64,000 nucleotides of DNA from Ochrobactrum vermis (GTDB lineage Bacteria > Pseudomonadota > Alphaproteobacteria > Rhizobiales > Rhizobiaceae), in assembly GCF_002975205.1 (NCBI RefSeq), contig NZ_PCOC01000001.1, positions 1,612,001 through 1,676,000 on the forward strand, read 5' to 3'. The notes beneath the pieces are model-generated. The model had not been told where the DNA came from and did no database searches. It worked only from the letters and a program-made list of their open reading frames with translations. Made by a program: the position numbers and the translations under genes. Positions 43,581-52,376 of this stretch are shown here, one piece after another. How positions within the stretch are numbered: position 1 is the stretch's first letter; every line of letters begins with the position of its first letter.

Positions 43581-44887
43581 ACTTTCTCTCCGCAAAAATC
43601 GATGACATGCATGAACGAGCCGGAAACGGAGCCAACTCTCAGGCCCGCCTCGCCCAGATCGTCACCGACAGCATCACGCACACGGAAAAGACGATCAGCC
43701 TTTCCTTCGCGCACGATGCTTGCATAGTGAAACTCATGCGCCTTCAAAGGTTCCGCCCAGGGCGAACCTTCAAGTGGTTCCAGCACACGGTAGCCAAGAT
43801 GCAGCTTTCTTTTCGCAAAACTCGTCTCAAGCGGCAGAAGACCCAGCATCAAGTGAGCGACACCTTCCGCATCCTGCAAGCTTTCTCCAAGAACCATATA
43901 GCCGCCGCATTCGCCATAGATCGTCGCGCCGCGCGTGGCTACCTCACGGATACCGCTCTGAAAATGCACAGCCTGCGACAAACGTCCGGCATGAAGCTCC
44001 GGGTAACCGCCTGGCAGATAGATTGCGTCAGCGTCCTTTCGTGGAGACTCATCTGCAAGTGGTGAGAAGAACGAAATCTCTACCCCTCGCCTGCGCCAGC
44101 CTTCAAACAAATGCGCATAGGAAAAGGCGAATGCATCGTCGCGAGCAACAGCAATATGATTGCCAAGCGGCTTTAGCCGCGGAACATTGGCCATCGCATC
44201 GTACCGCTTCGGTCGCGACCAGATGCTTTGAAGCGCACCCAGGTCGATATGCGCTTCCATGACATCGGCGGCGTGCTCAAGAAAGCTTTCAAGATCGGAA
44301 TGCTCGCGAGCCTGCACCAGCCCCAGATGCCTTTCGGGCAGCGAAAGAGCCGCATCCCGAGGCAAGGCGCCGAGAACCGGAATACCGAGCGGTTCCAATG
44401 CGCCGCGCAACATCGCCTCATGCCGTGGGCTGCCAACGCGATTGAGGATAATTCCCGCGATCAGCACATCCTTGCGAAACTGGCTGAAACCCCAGACCAG
44501 TGCGGCAATGGAATGTGACTGCCGGGCGCAATCCACCACCAGCACCACCGGCAGATCGAGAAGCCGGGCCAGATCAGCAGAAGAACCCTTCCCGTCCATC
44601 GCTCCGTCAAAAAGGCCCATCATTCCCTCGGCAACCAATAGTTTGGCGCCGCTTTCGGTCATACGGGAGGAAAGCGCGCTGATGAGTTCGGGGCGCATCG
44701 CCCAAGGGTCAAGATTGAAGCAATCCGCACCGCTTGCAGCCTTGTGATAAGCAGGGTCGATATAATCTGGACCGACCTTAACCGGCGCAAGCACTTCTCC
44801 CCGCCGTTTCAAGGCACGCAACAGACCCAACGTTACCGTCGTTTTGCCAGACCCAGAAGCTGGCGCTGCTATCATGAAACCCTTCAT
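43577..44887 (-). CDS. cobB: Hydrogenobyrinic/cobyrinic acid a,c-diamide synthase
   Basis: 436 residues. Amidates the a and c acetate chains using glutamine and ATP. N-terminal P-loop APASGSGKTTVTLGLL, then DYIDPAYH and the Mg-binding VVDCARQSHSIAALV; the C-terminal class I-like glutamine amidotransferase has YLPGGYPELHA and the nucleophile Cys in YGECGGYMVLG. In the aerobic route it acts on hydrogenobyrinic acid before cobalt insertion by CobNST. It overlaps cobA by four bases (ATGA). Confidence 0.96.
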   Translation of the reverse strand: MKGFMIAAPASGSGKTTVTLGLLRALKRRGEVLAPVKVGPDYIDPAYHKAASGADCFNLDPWAMRPELISALSSRMTESGAKLLVAEGMMGLFDGAMDGKGSSADLARLLDLPVVLVVDCARQSHSIAALVWGFSQFRKDVLIAGIILNRVGSPRHEAMLRGALEPLGIPVLGALPRDAALSLPERHLGLVQAREHSDLESFLEHAADVMEAHIDLGALQSIWSRPKRYDAMANVPRLKPLGNHIAVARDDAFAFSYAHLFEGWRRRGVEISFFSPLADESPRKDADAIYLPGGYPELHAGRLSQAVHFQSGIREVATRGATIYGECGGYMVLGESLQDAEGVAHLMLGLLPLETSFAKRKLHLGYRVLEPLEGSPWAEPLKAHEFHYASIVREGKADRLFRVRDAVGDDLGEAGLRVGSVSGSFMHVIDFCGEKV

Positions 44888-45771
44888 GCGCTTTGCGCTC
44901 CCTCATTTTGCTTTTGTCTGGCAAGCGGATCGCTAGTCAGAACTTTTCCAGACAAAGCACCCATCCAGTCCAGTCCGGCACGCAGACGAACCACATCGCC
45001 CACAACTACGATTGCAGGCGGGTTCAGACCGGCCGCTTCAACATCTTTCGCAGCCCGTGCCAATGTCGTTTCAAGCACGGTCTGGTTAGGCAGGCTGGCA
45101 TTGCATACAAACGCAACTGGCTCATCCGGCGAACGTCCCGCCTCGATCAGTCGCCCGGCGATAAGGTCTATATGCTTCATTGCCATATACATGACGATAA
45201 CCGGCGCAGACGTGGCGATGCCGGTCCAGTTGATCCCATCAGGCATTGATCCGCTGGCATCGTGGCCAGTCAGAAAGGTCACCGATTGATTGATATCGCG
45301 ATGGGTGGCAGCAATGCCTGCATAGGCAAGACCACCAATTCCGGCAGTCACTCCAGGAACGATGCGAAACGGAACGCCGTGCTCCACAAGCGTCAGCGCC
45401 TCTTCTGCTCCACGGCCGAAGACAAACGGATCGCCCCCCTTCAGGCGCAATACCTTCTTGCCCTGTTTTGCAAGTTCGACAAGCCGTAGGGAAATATCGC
45501 GCTGTTTCGGCGACGACTTGCCGCCACGTTTCCCTGCATATTCCAGAACAGCATCCGCATTCTTGAGAGAAAGGCAGGCATCATCGACCAGCGCGTCATA
45601 GACGATAACATCCGCCTGCTGCAGAGCGTTGACAGCATGAAGGGTTAATAGACCGGGATCCCCCGGTCCGGCTCCCACGAGCCAGACATGGCCGGGTTCC
45701 ATCACAGGCAGGGTCACTTTGCTCTTTGCAATGACACATGCTGCCAATTCTTCAGCCTTGTTCATTTTCAT
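44884..45771 (-). CDS. cobA: Uroporphyrinogen-III C-methyltransferase
   Basis: 295 residues from the ATG at 45771 (a TTG three bases earlier is also in frame). It makes precorrin-2 with two SAM, the entry to corrin synthesis. Motifs: VGAGPGDPGLLTLHAVNALQ, YDALVDDACL, RLKGGDPFVFGRGAEEA, VPGVTAGIGGLAYAGI. A single-function SUMT, not fused to CysG. The N-terminal 30 residues are an extension relative to the shortest SUMTs. First gene of cobA-B-C-D, divergent from cbiD across 52 bp. Confidence 0.96.
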   Translation of the reverse strand: MKMNKAEELAACVIAKSKVTLPVMEPGHVWLVGAGPGDPGLLTLHAVNALQQADVIVYDALVDDACLSLKNADAVLEYAGKRGGKSSPKQRDISLRLVELAKQGKKVLRLKGGDPFVFGRGAEEALTLVEHGVPFRIVPGVTAGIGGLAYAGIAATHRDINQSVTFLTGHDASGSMPDGINWTGIATSAPVIVMYMAMKHIDLIAGRLIEAGRSPDEPVAFVCNASLPNQTVLETTLARAAKDVEAAGLNPPAIVVVGDVVRLRAGLDWMGALSGKVLTSDPLARQKQNEGAQSA

Positions 45772-45823
45772 CAACCACTATTCTATCTGGCGGCACAGCT
45801 ATCAGATACATTATAAGGCGTCC

Positions 45824-46930
45824 ATGAATGACGAAACCGCTCCAACGAATAAAAGTCAGGAAAAAGCCGAGCTTCGCCGCGGCTGGACGACTGGCGCCTG
45901 CGCGACCGCAGCCACAAAGGCTGCATTGACGGCACTTATTACCGGGGAATTTCCCGATCCTGTCGGTATAATTTTGCCCAAAGGGGAAGTGCCCTATTTC
46001 CTGCTTGCCTATGAAGGGCTGGGCGACGGCTATGCAATGGCAGGCATCGTCAAAGATGCGGGCGACGATCCCGACGTAACCCATGGCGCCACGATCATCT
46101 CGACAGTGTTTCCAGCTCCCCCCGGAAGCGGCATCCTTTTTCGCGCTGGTGAAGGTGTTGGCACGGTTACGCGACCCGGCCTGCAAATCCCTCCAGGCGA
46201 AGCGGCAATCAATCCGGTTCCGCGCCGCATGATGACGGAAATCTGCGAACAGATTTGCGCTGAATATGGTCTGCCCGCCGATCTCGTGATTACGATATCG
46301 GTGCCGAACGGCGAAGAAATTGCCAAAAAGACATGGAACCCACGCCTCGGAATCGTTGGCGGCATTTCCATTCTCGGCACCACCGGTGTGGTTCACCCGT
46401 TTTCCTGCTCGGCATGGATTCATTCGATTCATCGCGGCATCGACGTTGCACGTGCCGCCCGGCAGAAACATGTACTCGGCGCAACCGGCTCGACGTCCGA
46501 GGATGCCGCGCAAGCACTCTATGATCTGCCGGATTTTGCCATTCTCGATATGGGCGATTTCGCAGGCGGTGTGCTCAAATATCTGCGTGACCACCCCATC
46601 GAAAAGCTCACAATCGCAGGCGGTTTCGCCAAGCTGACAAAGCTGGCGCAAGGCGCGCTCGATCTCCATTCTTCACGCTCGCAAGTGGACAAGAATTTCC
46701 TCTGGAGCGTTGCCGAAAGGGCTGGCGCACCCGCAAGCATGAAGGATCAGATTCTCTTTGCGAACACTGCCCTCGAAGTGCTTGAACTGACTCAATCAAT
46801 TGGCATCGACATGGCCACACCAATTGCGCTCAAGGCGAAGGAAACAGCGCTCGAAACCCTTCGCGGCGCGCCCGTCGAAGTCGAGATCATCGTGACTGAT
46901 CGCAGTGGAAATATTCTTGCGCGCGTCTGA
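45824..46930 (+). CDS. cbiD: Cobalt-precorrin-5B C1-methyltransferase (CbiD)
   Basis: 368 residues from the ATG at 45824, with AAGG five bases upstream. Motifs: RRGWTTGACATAATKAALTAL, GITVPFSCSAW-like block TTGVVHPFSCSAWIHSI, ATGSTSEDAAQALYDL and IAGGFAKLTKLAQGALDLHS. This is the C1-methylase of the anaerobic pathway; in the classical aerobic pathway CobF does this job, and no cobF is in the window. Its presence next to cobK indicates that it replaces CobF here. Its last 26 bases overlap cobK. Confidence 0.95.
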   Translation: MNDETAPTNKSQEKAELRRGWTTGACATAATKAALTALITGEFPDPVGIILPKGEVPYFLLAYEGLGDGYAMAGIVKDAGDDPDVTHGATIISTVFPAPPGSGILFRAGEGVGTVTRPGLQIPPGEAAINPVPRRMMTEICEQICAEYGLPADLVITISVPNGEEIAKKTWNPRLGIVGGISILGTTGVVHPFSCSAWIHSIHRGIDVARAARQKHVLGATGSTSEDAAQALYDLPDFAILDMGDFAGGVLKYLRDHPIEKLTIAGGFAKLTKLAQGALDLHSSRSQVDKNFLWSVAERAGAPASMKDQILFANTALEVLELTQSIGIDMATPIALKAKETALETLRGAPVEVEIIVTDRSGNILARV

Positions 46931-47663
46931 CCACACGATACTCATTCTGGGCGGAACTGCCGAGGCTGCGGCGCTTGCAACGGCCTTTGCGAAGTTGCCC
47001 GTCACTGCCATTAGCTCGCTCGCCGGGCGCACCAGCAATCCAGCCAAACTGACCGGAACCGTTCGCAGCGGCGGCTTCGGAGGCGCTGAAGGTCTTGCCG
47101 CCTATCTCGATAGCGAGGCAATAGACCTCGTGGTCGATGCAACCCATCCTTACGCTACACGCATCTCGCAAAATGCAGTCCAGGCAGCAAGCAAACACGG
47201 CATACCGTTGGTGAGACTGGAGCGCCCTGCCTGGGAGGAAAAGCCCGGAGACGCCTGGATCGATATTTCCGATGAAGCCGAAGCTGCGAATGCTATCCCA
47301 TCCGGTGAGCGTGTGTTTCTGGCGCTCGGTCGTCAGCACATCGCGCCTTTCGCGAAGCGTGCCGACGTTCATTTCATCATACGCATGATCGATCCGCCGG
47401 AAATGCCGCTTCCACAACATTGCGAGATCGTTCTGGCAAGACCCGGCGATTACACTGCGGAAAAGCATTTTCTGGAGGATCGCAGGATCGGGCTGATCGT
47501 CAGCCGTAATTCAGGCGGCGCCATTTCTTATGCAAAGATCGAAGCTGCGCGAGCGCTTGGACTTCCCGTCATGATGATCGCCCGCCCGTCGGTTGCGGCC
47601 CGAGACATCGTCGCCTCGCCAGAAGATGCGATCGCATTCGCCCGTGCGGCGCTAGGTTTTTGA
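46905..47663 (+). CDS. cobK: Precorrin-6A reductase
   Basis: About 252 residues from a GTG at 46905; the TTG at 46917 with GTGGAA upstream is an equally good start. It reduces precorrin-6A to 6B with NADPH. Landmarks: HTILILGGTAEAAALATAFA, VVDATHPYATRISQNA, FLALGRQHIAPFA and LIVSRNSGGAISYAKIEAARALG. It overlaps cbiD upstream, and its last 12 bases overlap cobM on the other strand. Confidence 0.95.
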   Translation: MEIFLRASDHTILILGGTAEAAALATAFAKLPVTAISSLAGRTSNPAKLTGTVRSGGFGGAEGLAAYLDSEAIDLVVDATHPYATRISQNAVQAASKHGIPLVRLERPAWEEKPGDAWIDISDEAEAANAIPSGERVFLALGRQHIAPFAKRADVHFIIRMIDPPEMPLPQHCEIVLARPGDYTAEKHFLEDRRIGLIVSRNSGGAISYAKIEAARALGLPVMMIARPSVAARDIVASPEDAIAFARAALGF

Positions 47664-48410
47664 ACGCGCCGCGTGGCTATGCGCTTCATGATAGAGCGCT
47701 GAATCGCGAAAGCTTGTAGGGTCCAGCCCGCGTCCGACAAAAATCATCGCCGTGCGTTTCAGCTCGGATGCAACCACCTTCTCCGCTATATCCGACAATG
47801 TACCACGCAAAATCTGTTCGTCCGGCCATCCAATGCGATAGGCAATGACGACCGGGCAATCAGCACCATAAAGAGGTGTCAGCTCGGCCTCGATTTTGGC
47901 GAGGTTCCGGATGGAAAGATGAATGACCAGCGTCGCACCGGACCGCCCGAGCGTGGCGAGCTCTTCGCCTTTGGGCATCGCCGATGATTTCATGGACGTT
48001 CGGGTCAGGATGATTGTCTGGTTGACCTCAGGAATGGTCAATTCCTGCTTCATGGCAGCGGCGGCGGCGGCAAAGGCCGGCACTCCCGGCGTCACGTCAT
48101 AAGGAATGCCGAGACTGTCCAGCCGGCGCATCTGTTCAGCCATAGCGCCATAAATCGACGGATCACCTGAATGCACCCGCGCAATGTCGAGGCCTTGGGC
48201 GTGTGCAGCTTGCATCTCGGCGACGATCTCATCCAGCGTCAGCGATGAACTGTCGATCAGACGCGCATCTTTCGGCGCACCGGCAACAACTTCCTTCGGC
48301 ACCAGCGATCCCGCATAGATGCAGACAGGACATTGCTCGATCAGGCGCAGACCGCGCACGGTGATAAGATCCGCTGCACCGGGACCGGCGCCAATGAAAT
48401 GAACTGTCAC
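47652..48410 (-). CDS. cobM: Precorrin-4 C11-methyltransferase
   Basis: 252 residues from the GTG at 48410, which has AAGG with spacing of about 7 and gives MTVHFIGAGPGAADLITVRG, the normal N-terminus; an ATG 27 bases upstream is less likely. Tetrapyrrole methylase fold with RVHSGDPSIYGAMAEQMR and VTPGVPAFAAAAAAMKQEL. It lies alone on the minus strand, convergent with cbiD-cobK. The TetR gene starting at 49028 lies upstream and could be in the same transcript. Confidence 0.96.
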   Translation of the reverse strand: MTVHFIGAGPGAADLITVRGLRLIEQCPVCIYAGSLVPKEVVAGAPKDARLIDSSSLTLDEIVAEMQAAHAQGLDIARVHSGDPSIYGAMAEQMRRLDSLGIPYDVTPGVPAFAAAAAAMKQELTIPEVNQTIILTRTSMKSSAMPKGEELATLGRSGATLVIHLSIRNLAKIEAELTPLYGADCPVVIAYRIGWPDEQILRGTLSDIAEKVVASELKRTAMIFVGRGLDPTSFRDSALYHEAHSHAARSKT

Positions 48411-48458
48411 GATCTTCCCTTCCTGAACCGCGGACATGACTTTCCACGGCGCCGAAAG

Positions 48459-49028
48459 TCAATCCGTTTCCGGCAGCAACTCTTCAATATCGTTGAAGAT
48501 CGATTGCCACTCTTCGTCCGTCAGTTCGAAAAAATTGAAGCTGCGCAACAGGAATGCGCCTTCATTGGCTATGAAAGCGAGGCGGGTCCTGCGTCCCTCC
48601 GGAGTGGAGACATCAAGCCCATCCCATTGCTTGCGATACCAGAGGCGGGTTTCGTCCAGATATTCGGTATTTGGAATGAGACTGGTCATCATGGCCGCAA
48701 AGCGCGAATCGTCTTCGGCATCGCTTTCGCGCGTCACCCGAATATGAGCGGCGATGTGAGACAGCGCGTCCATGCGACCACGCTTTTTCTTGTCGACCTG
48801 CACATCGAAACGGTCGCCCCAGCGCCCGATCATCGCTTTCAAAAGCCCATCCTTATTGCCGAAGCAATATTGAACGCCCCCTTTGGTCACGCCTGAAGCC
48901 TGCGCGACGGCGTCCATGGTCAGGGCGGCCAGCCCGCCTTCAGCGACAAGCTTTTCCGCCATATCGAGCACATGGTCGCGGTCGATAGAACGCGGCCTGC
49001 CCGTTTTGTGCAAATTTTTACTTTCCAT
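48459..49028 (-). CDS. TetR-family regulator of the adjacent MFS gene
   Basis: 189 residues. N-terminal HTH: LTMDAVAQASGVTKGGVQYCFGNKDGLL. The ligand domain is typical TetR_C with an acidic C-terminus. It is divergent from an MFS exporter at 49100, with a 20-bp imperfect palindrome between, so it most likely represses that exporter and itself. The inducer is unknown. It has been placed between cobM and cobE with no evident functional tie to B12. Confidence 0.88.
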   Translation of the reverse strand: MESKNLHKTGRPRSIDRDHVLDMAEKLVAEGGLAALTMDAVAQASGVTKGGVQYCFGNKDGLLKAMIGRWGDRFDVQVDKKKRGRMDALSHIAAHIRVTRESDAEDDSRFAAMMTSLIPNTEYLDETRLWYRKQWDGLDVSTPEGRRTRLAFIANEGAFLLRSFNFFELTDEEWQSIFNDIEELLPETD

Positions 49029-49066
49029 ACAGACGGATTTATATTAAGTGAGCCCTCCCCGCAAGT

Positions 49067-49086
49067 TTGAATACAAGCGTATTGAA
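49067..49086. promoter_or_regulatory. Probable operator between TetR-type regulator and MFS gene
   Basis: TTGAATAC (49067-49074), AAGC, GTATTGAA (49079-49086): an imperfect palindrome, seven of eight pairs, just upstream of the MFS ribosome site. Typical position for TetR repression. Confidence 0.5.
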
Positions 49087-49099
49087 AAGGTACTACCCA

Positions 49100-50587
49100 A
49101 TGTTGCCGAAAAATCGCTGGCTGGTTCTGACTATTGTTTCCAGCGCGTTATTCCTGATCGTCGTCGACATGACGGTGCTTTACACGGCACTGCCCCGCCT
49201 TACTCACGATCTGGCGGCCAGCGCTTCGGAAAAGCTCTGGATCATGAACATTTATCCGCTGGTCGTTGCAGGCCTCTTGCCGGGCCTCGGCACGCTCGGC
49301 GACAAGGTCGGCCACAAGCGTATGTTCATGTCGGGATTAGCGATCTTCGGGCTTGCCTCCCTTTGCGCGGCCTACTCACCAACGCCGGAGTTTCTCATTG
49401 CCGCCCGCGCATTTCTGGCTTGCGGTGCCGCCATGATGATGCCTGCGACGCTTTCCATCATTCGGCTGACATTCACCGATGACAAAGAGCGTTCGCTTGC
49501 GATCGGCATCTGGGCGGCCATTGCGTCAGGCGGCGCAGCTATCGGCCCTGTGGCGGGCGGCGTTCTGCTTGAATATTTCTGGTGGGGATCGGTCTTCCTT
49601 ATCAATGTGCCCGTTGTGCTGGTCGCACTGGCATTCTCCGTCTTCACACTTGAAAACCGTCCGCTCGGATCGAAGCGCAAATGGGATTTGATCGGTTCTA
49701 TCCAGATCATGGTCGGACTGATTGCACTCACCTATGCCGTGAAGGAACTTGCAAAACGCGATGCGTCGATGATGGTGTTCGGCGCTGCGCTGGCAATAGG
49801 GCTGGTCGCATCGACCATTTTTGTTCGCAGACAATTCGCAAGCGACGAACCACTGATCGACTTCTCCCTGTTTAACAACAGGCTGTTTTCGATGGGCGTT
49901 TTCGCGGCCCTTGTAGCCTCCGGATCGATGACGGGAATGGAACTCGTCTTCAGCCAGCGCATGCAACTGATTGAAGGCATGACACCCTTGCACGCCGGAT
50001 TGTCGATCTTGCCGATTCCTCTGGCCGCCTTCGTTGCAGGTCCGCTTGCCGGTATAATGCTGCCGCGCCTCGGCACAGGCAGGCTCTTATGGTCGTCACT
50101 GGGGATCACTGCGCTTGGCGTTATTGTCTATATTCTGACCTACAAAACTTCGGCGTCGTTTTATCTGGTCGGGCTTGCAATTCTCGGCTTCGGGGTCGGT
50201 GCGACCATGACGGGTGCATCGTCGGCAATCATGACGAATGCACCGGTCGAAAAGGCAGGCATGGCAGCTTCCGTTGAAGAAGTTTCCTTTGAACTCGGCA
50301 ATGCGCTCGGTGTCACGGTTTTCGGAAGCATTTTGTCGGTATTCTACACGGCCAGCCTTGTGATTCCCGAAGGTGCAGGCATCCCAGCAATTGTGCGCGA
50401 CAGTCTGGACGAAGCGCTTCTGGCGGCTCAATCCCTACCGCCAGCAAATGCACAAACTCTGATAGCACTGGCATCGACTGCCTTTGAAAATGCTTACGTC
50501 GCCGTCATCACAGCGACCGCAGCTCTGCTGTCGGTTGCGACGCTCGTGGCTTACATTATTCAGCGGCGTAAAACGGTTACCGCATGA
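49100..50587 (+). CDS. MFS multidrug exporter, DHA2 (14-helix) type
   Basis: 495 residues from the ATG at 49100 (AAGG nine bases upstream; a TTG at 49067 falls in the operator). Fourteen predicted helices, with motif D1 IVVDMTVLYTALPRLTHDL in helix 1, LGDKVGHKRMFM in loop 2-3, and the exporter motif C region ASGGAAIGPVAGGVLLEYFWW in helix 5. The DHA2 group exports drugs, dyes and quaternary amines using the proton gradient. The specificity cannot be told. Divergent from its probable repressor. Confidence 0.9.
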   Translation: MLPKNRWLVLTIVSSALFLIVVDMTVLYTALPRLTHDLAASASEKLWIMNIYPLVVAGLLPGLGTLGDKVGHKRMFMSGLAIFGLASLCAAYSPTPEFLIAARAFLACGAAMMMPATLSIIRLTFTDDKERSLAIGIWAAIASGGAAIGPVAGGVLLEYFWWGSVFLINVPVVLVALAFSVFTLENRPLGSKRKWDLIGSIQIMVGLIALTYAVKELAKRDASMMVFGAALAIGLVASTIFVRRQFASDEPLIDFSLFNNRLFSMGVFAALVASGSMTGMELVFSQRMQLIEGMTPLHAGLSILPIPLAAFVAGPLAGIMLPRLGTGRLLWSSLGITALGVIVYILTYKTSASFYLVGLAILGFGVGATMTGASSAIMTNAPVEKAGMAASVEEVSFELGNALGVTVFGSILSVFYTASLVIPEGAGIPAIVRDSLDEALLAAQSLPPANAQTLIALASTAFENAYVAVITATAALLSVATLVAYIIQRRKTVTA

Positions 50588-50594
50588 TGCAGGC

Positions 50595-50987
50595 TCAGGA
50601 CCGGGTAACCGCCAAGGCGGCAGTTGCTCGGTCGAGTGCAATTTTCTCGACAGCAAGAAAACCAGCCGGACCGATAGCGGCGAGCGCAGCGGCTTCCGCA
50701 ACACCATGACATCCAACAGAGCGAAAAACCGCTTCCGATGGATTTTTAAGACGTGGTGTTTCCTGCTCCAGCTCCTTAGCATCGAAGAAAAGAAGCGCGC
50801 ACTCATAATGTGCTGCAAGGCGGGGCCATACTGGGTCGTCGCGCTTGGTGCTCAAGGTAGCTATGGCATCCGTTCGCGAACACGCACCTTGTGACAACAC
50901 GTGATCGGCTAAGGCCAAAAGCTCGTCGAATGTCACATCCGACGAGCCACCCATACCAAGGACCGTGTTGTAGTTCCTAGAACCCAC
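50595..50987 (-). CDS. cobE: CobE (CbiG C-terminal type protein)
   Basis: About 130 residues from a GTG at 50987; this overlaps the preceding stop by 11 bases. The fold landmarks of CobE/CbiG-C are present: VLGMGGSSDVTFDELLALAD at the start, DAIATLSTKRDDP, then LKNPSEAVFRSVGCHGVAEAAALAA and a final AALAVTRS. CobE is needed in the aerobic pathway near the CobJ/CobM steps, where it may handle precorrin-4 or -5. The gene is easily missed because it is short, GTG-started and next to a TerB-like gene rather than in a cob operon. Confidence 0.8.
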   Translation of the reverse strand: MGSRNYNTVLGMGGSSDVTFDELLALADHVLSQGACSRTDAIATLSTKRDDPVWPRLAAHYECALLFFDAKELEQETPRLKNPSEAVFRSVGCHGVAEAAALAAIGPAGFLAVEKIALDRATAALAVTRS

Positions 50988-51426
50988 AGGGCGACGACTG
51001 GCGTGCTTTGTGCAGCTCTTCCGGCTTGACGCCGAGCGTATCGGCAATGCGCTGGATCATCGTTGCCTCGGAACGATCAAGCCGATGATCGGAACAGGCA
51101 ATCTTCACGAGGTCACTGAGCAATGCCAGACGGCGCTCCGGTGCCATCTCGGCCAGCATGTTCGCTGCCTGCTTGGTTGTCGTCTCATAGGCAAAATCCT
51201 TGAGATATTCCGCCACCTCTGGAAGCTCTTCCGGCGGGATGCCGAAATTCTTTTCGGCAATTTCCTTGAAGGCAGCTATTTCAGCGGGATGCTGATCACC
51301 GTCGGCAAACACCACGTGCAACAGCAAAAGCAGTTCAGACGCGAGCGCCGGATCGTCGGCCACGCGCTGCACAGCGCTCTTCTTGCTGAGAAAAGCAGTA
51401 ATTCGCTCAAAGATGCTCTCGCTCAT
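50977..51426 (-). CDS. TerB-like protein
   Basis: 149 residues from the ATG at 51426, with AGAGG upstream. All-helical TerB/DjlA-N fold: SELLLLLHVVFADGDQHPAEIAAF, then NFGIPPEELPEVAEYL and LVKIACSDHRLDRSEATMIQRIADTLG, each with acidic residues that can bind metal. The family is linked to tellurite resistance and membrane stress. Upstream of, and overlapping, cobE, so the two are probably translated together. Whether it matters for B12 is unknown. Confidence 0.85.
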   Translation of the reverse strand: MSESIFERITAFLSKKSAVQRVADDPALASELLLLLHVVFADGDQHPAEIAAFKEIAEKNFGIPPEELPEVAEYLKDFAYETTTKQAANMLAEMAPERRLALLSDLVKIACSDHRLDRSEATMIQRIADTLGVKPEELHKARQSSPCGF

Positions 51427-51557
51427 GGAACCTCTCAAAACTATCAGTCAACGCACAATGAATAACGCTGGATGCATTGGAAAACAATCTCGCTCAACGC
51501 ACTGGCTTTCTTCAGAGATTATCCTTGTTCGACTGGCGTTCGCGGAACACCTGCTCT

Positions 51558-52376
51558 ATGTTGCGCCAACCTCTCTCTTGGGCTCCCCCGATGCTTGAAT
51601 TCTTCGACACGCTTACCCTGCTCCTGACGGCGGCGGCATTCATTGCCGGGATCATCGATTCCATTGCCGGCGGCGGCGGAATGATCACGATCCCCGCTTT
51701 GCTGCTGGCCGGAATTCCACCCGTTGAAGCGCTGGGCACGAACAAGCTGCAAGGCCTGTTTGGTTCATCATCAGCAACCATCGCCTATGCGCGCAAAGGG
51801 CACGTCAATATCAAGGAACAGTGGCCCGAAGCGCTTGCATCGCTCGTCGGCTCAGTGTTCGGTGCATTACTCGCAACGGTTCTTCCGGTCGACATCATGC
51901 GCGCAGCGTTGCCGATCCTCCTCATCGCGATTGCGGTCTATTTTGCCATCAAACCGAGCCTCGGCGATGTCGACCGCGCACGACGCATTGGCCCGTTTCT
52001 TTTCGGCGTAACGCTTGTTCCGCTGATCGGTTTTTACGACGGCCTCTTCGGTCCCGGAACCGGATCATTCTTCATGCTCGCTTTCGTGGCACTTGCAGGC
52101 TTCGGTGTGCTGAAAGCCACAGCGCACACAAAGCTGCTCAACTGCGCATCCAATGTCGGCGGCTTCGCAACCTTTGCCGCGGTCGGTGTCATCAACTGGA
52201 AGATCGGCATCTGCATGGGCGTCGCCCAGTTCATCGGTGCACAGATAGGCGCAAGCCTCGCCATGAAGGTCGGCTCACGCATCATCAAACCGCTTTTGAT
52301 CGTTGTCAGCCTGGCACTGGCAGTTCGTCTCCTGATGGACGGAACCAATCCGCTGCGCCAGTGGGTGGGAATCTAG
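51558..52376 (+). CDS. TSUP (TauE/SafE) family permease
   Basis: About 272 residues from the ATG at 51558, or 261 from that at 51591; neither has a strong ribosome site. It has eight helices in two repeats: IIDSIAGGGGMITIPALLLAG with ALGTNKLQGLFGS in the first, GLFGPGTGSFFMLAFVALAG with AHTKLLNCASNVGGF in the second. The family moves sulfite, sulfoacetate and other sulfur or organic anions. The stop TAG lies inside the palindromic repeat. Confidence 0.88.
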   Translation: MLRQPLSWAPPMLEFFDTLTLLLTAAAFIAGIIDSIAGGGGMITIPALLLAGIPPVEALGTNKLQGLFGSSSATIAYARKGHVNIKEQWPEALASLVGSVFGALLATVLPVDIMRAALPILLIAIAVYFAIKPSLGDVDRARRIGPFLFGVTLVPLIGFYDGLFGPGTGSFFMLAFVALAGFGVLKATAHTKLLNCASNVGGFATFAAVGVINWKIGICMGVAQFIGAQIGASLAMKVGSRIIKPLLIVVSLALAVRLLMDGTNPLRQWVGI

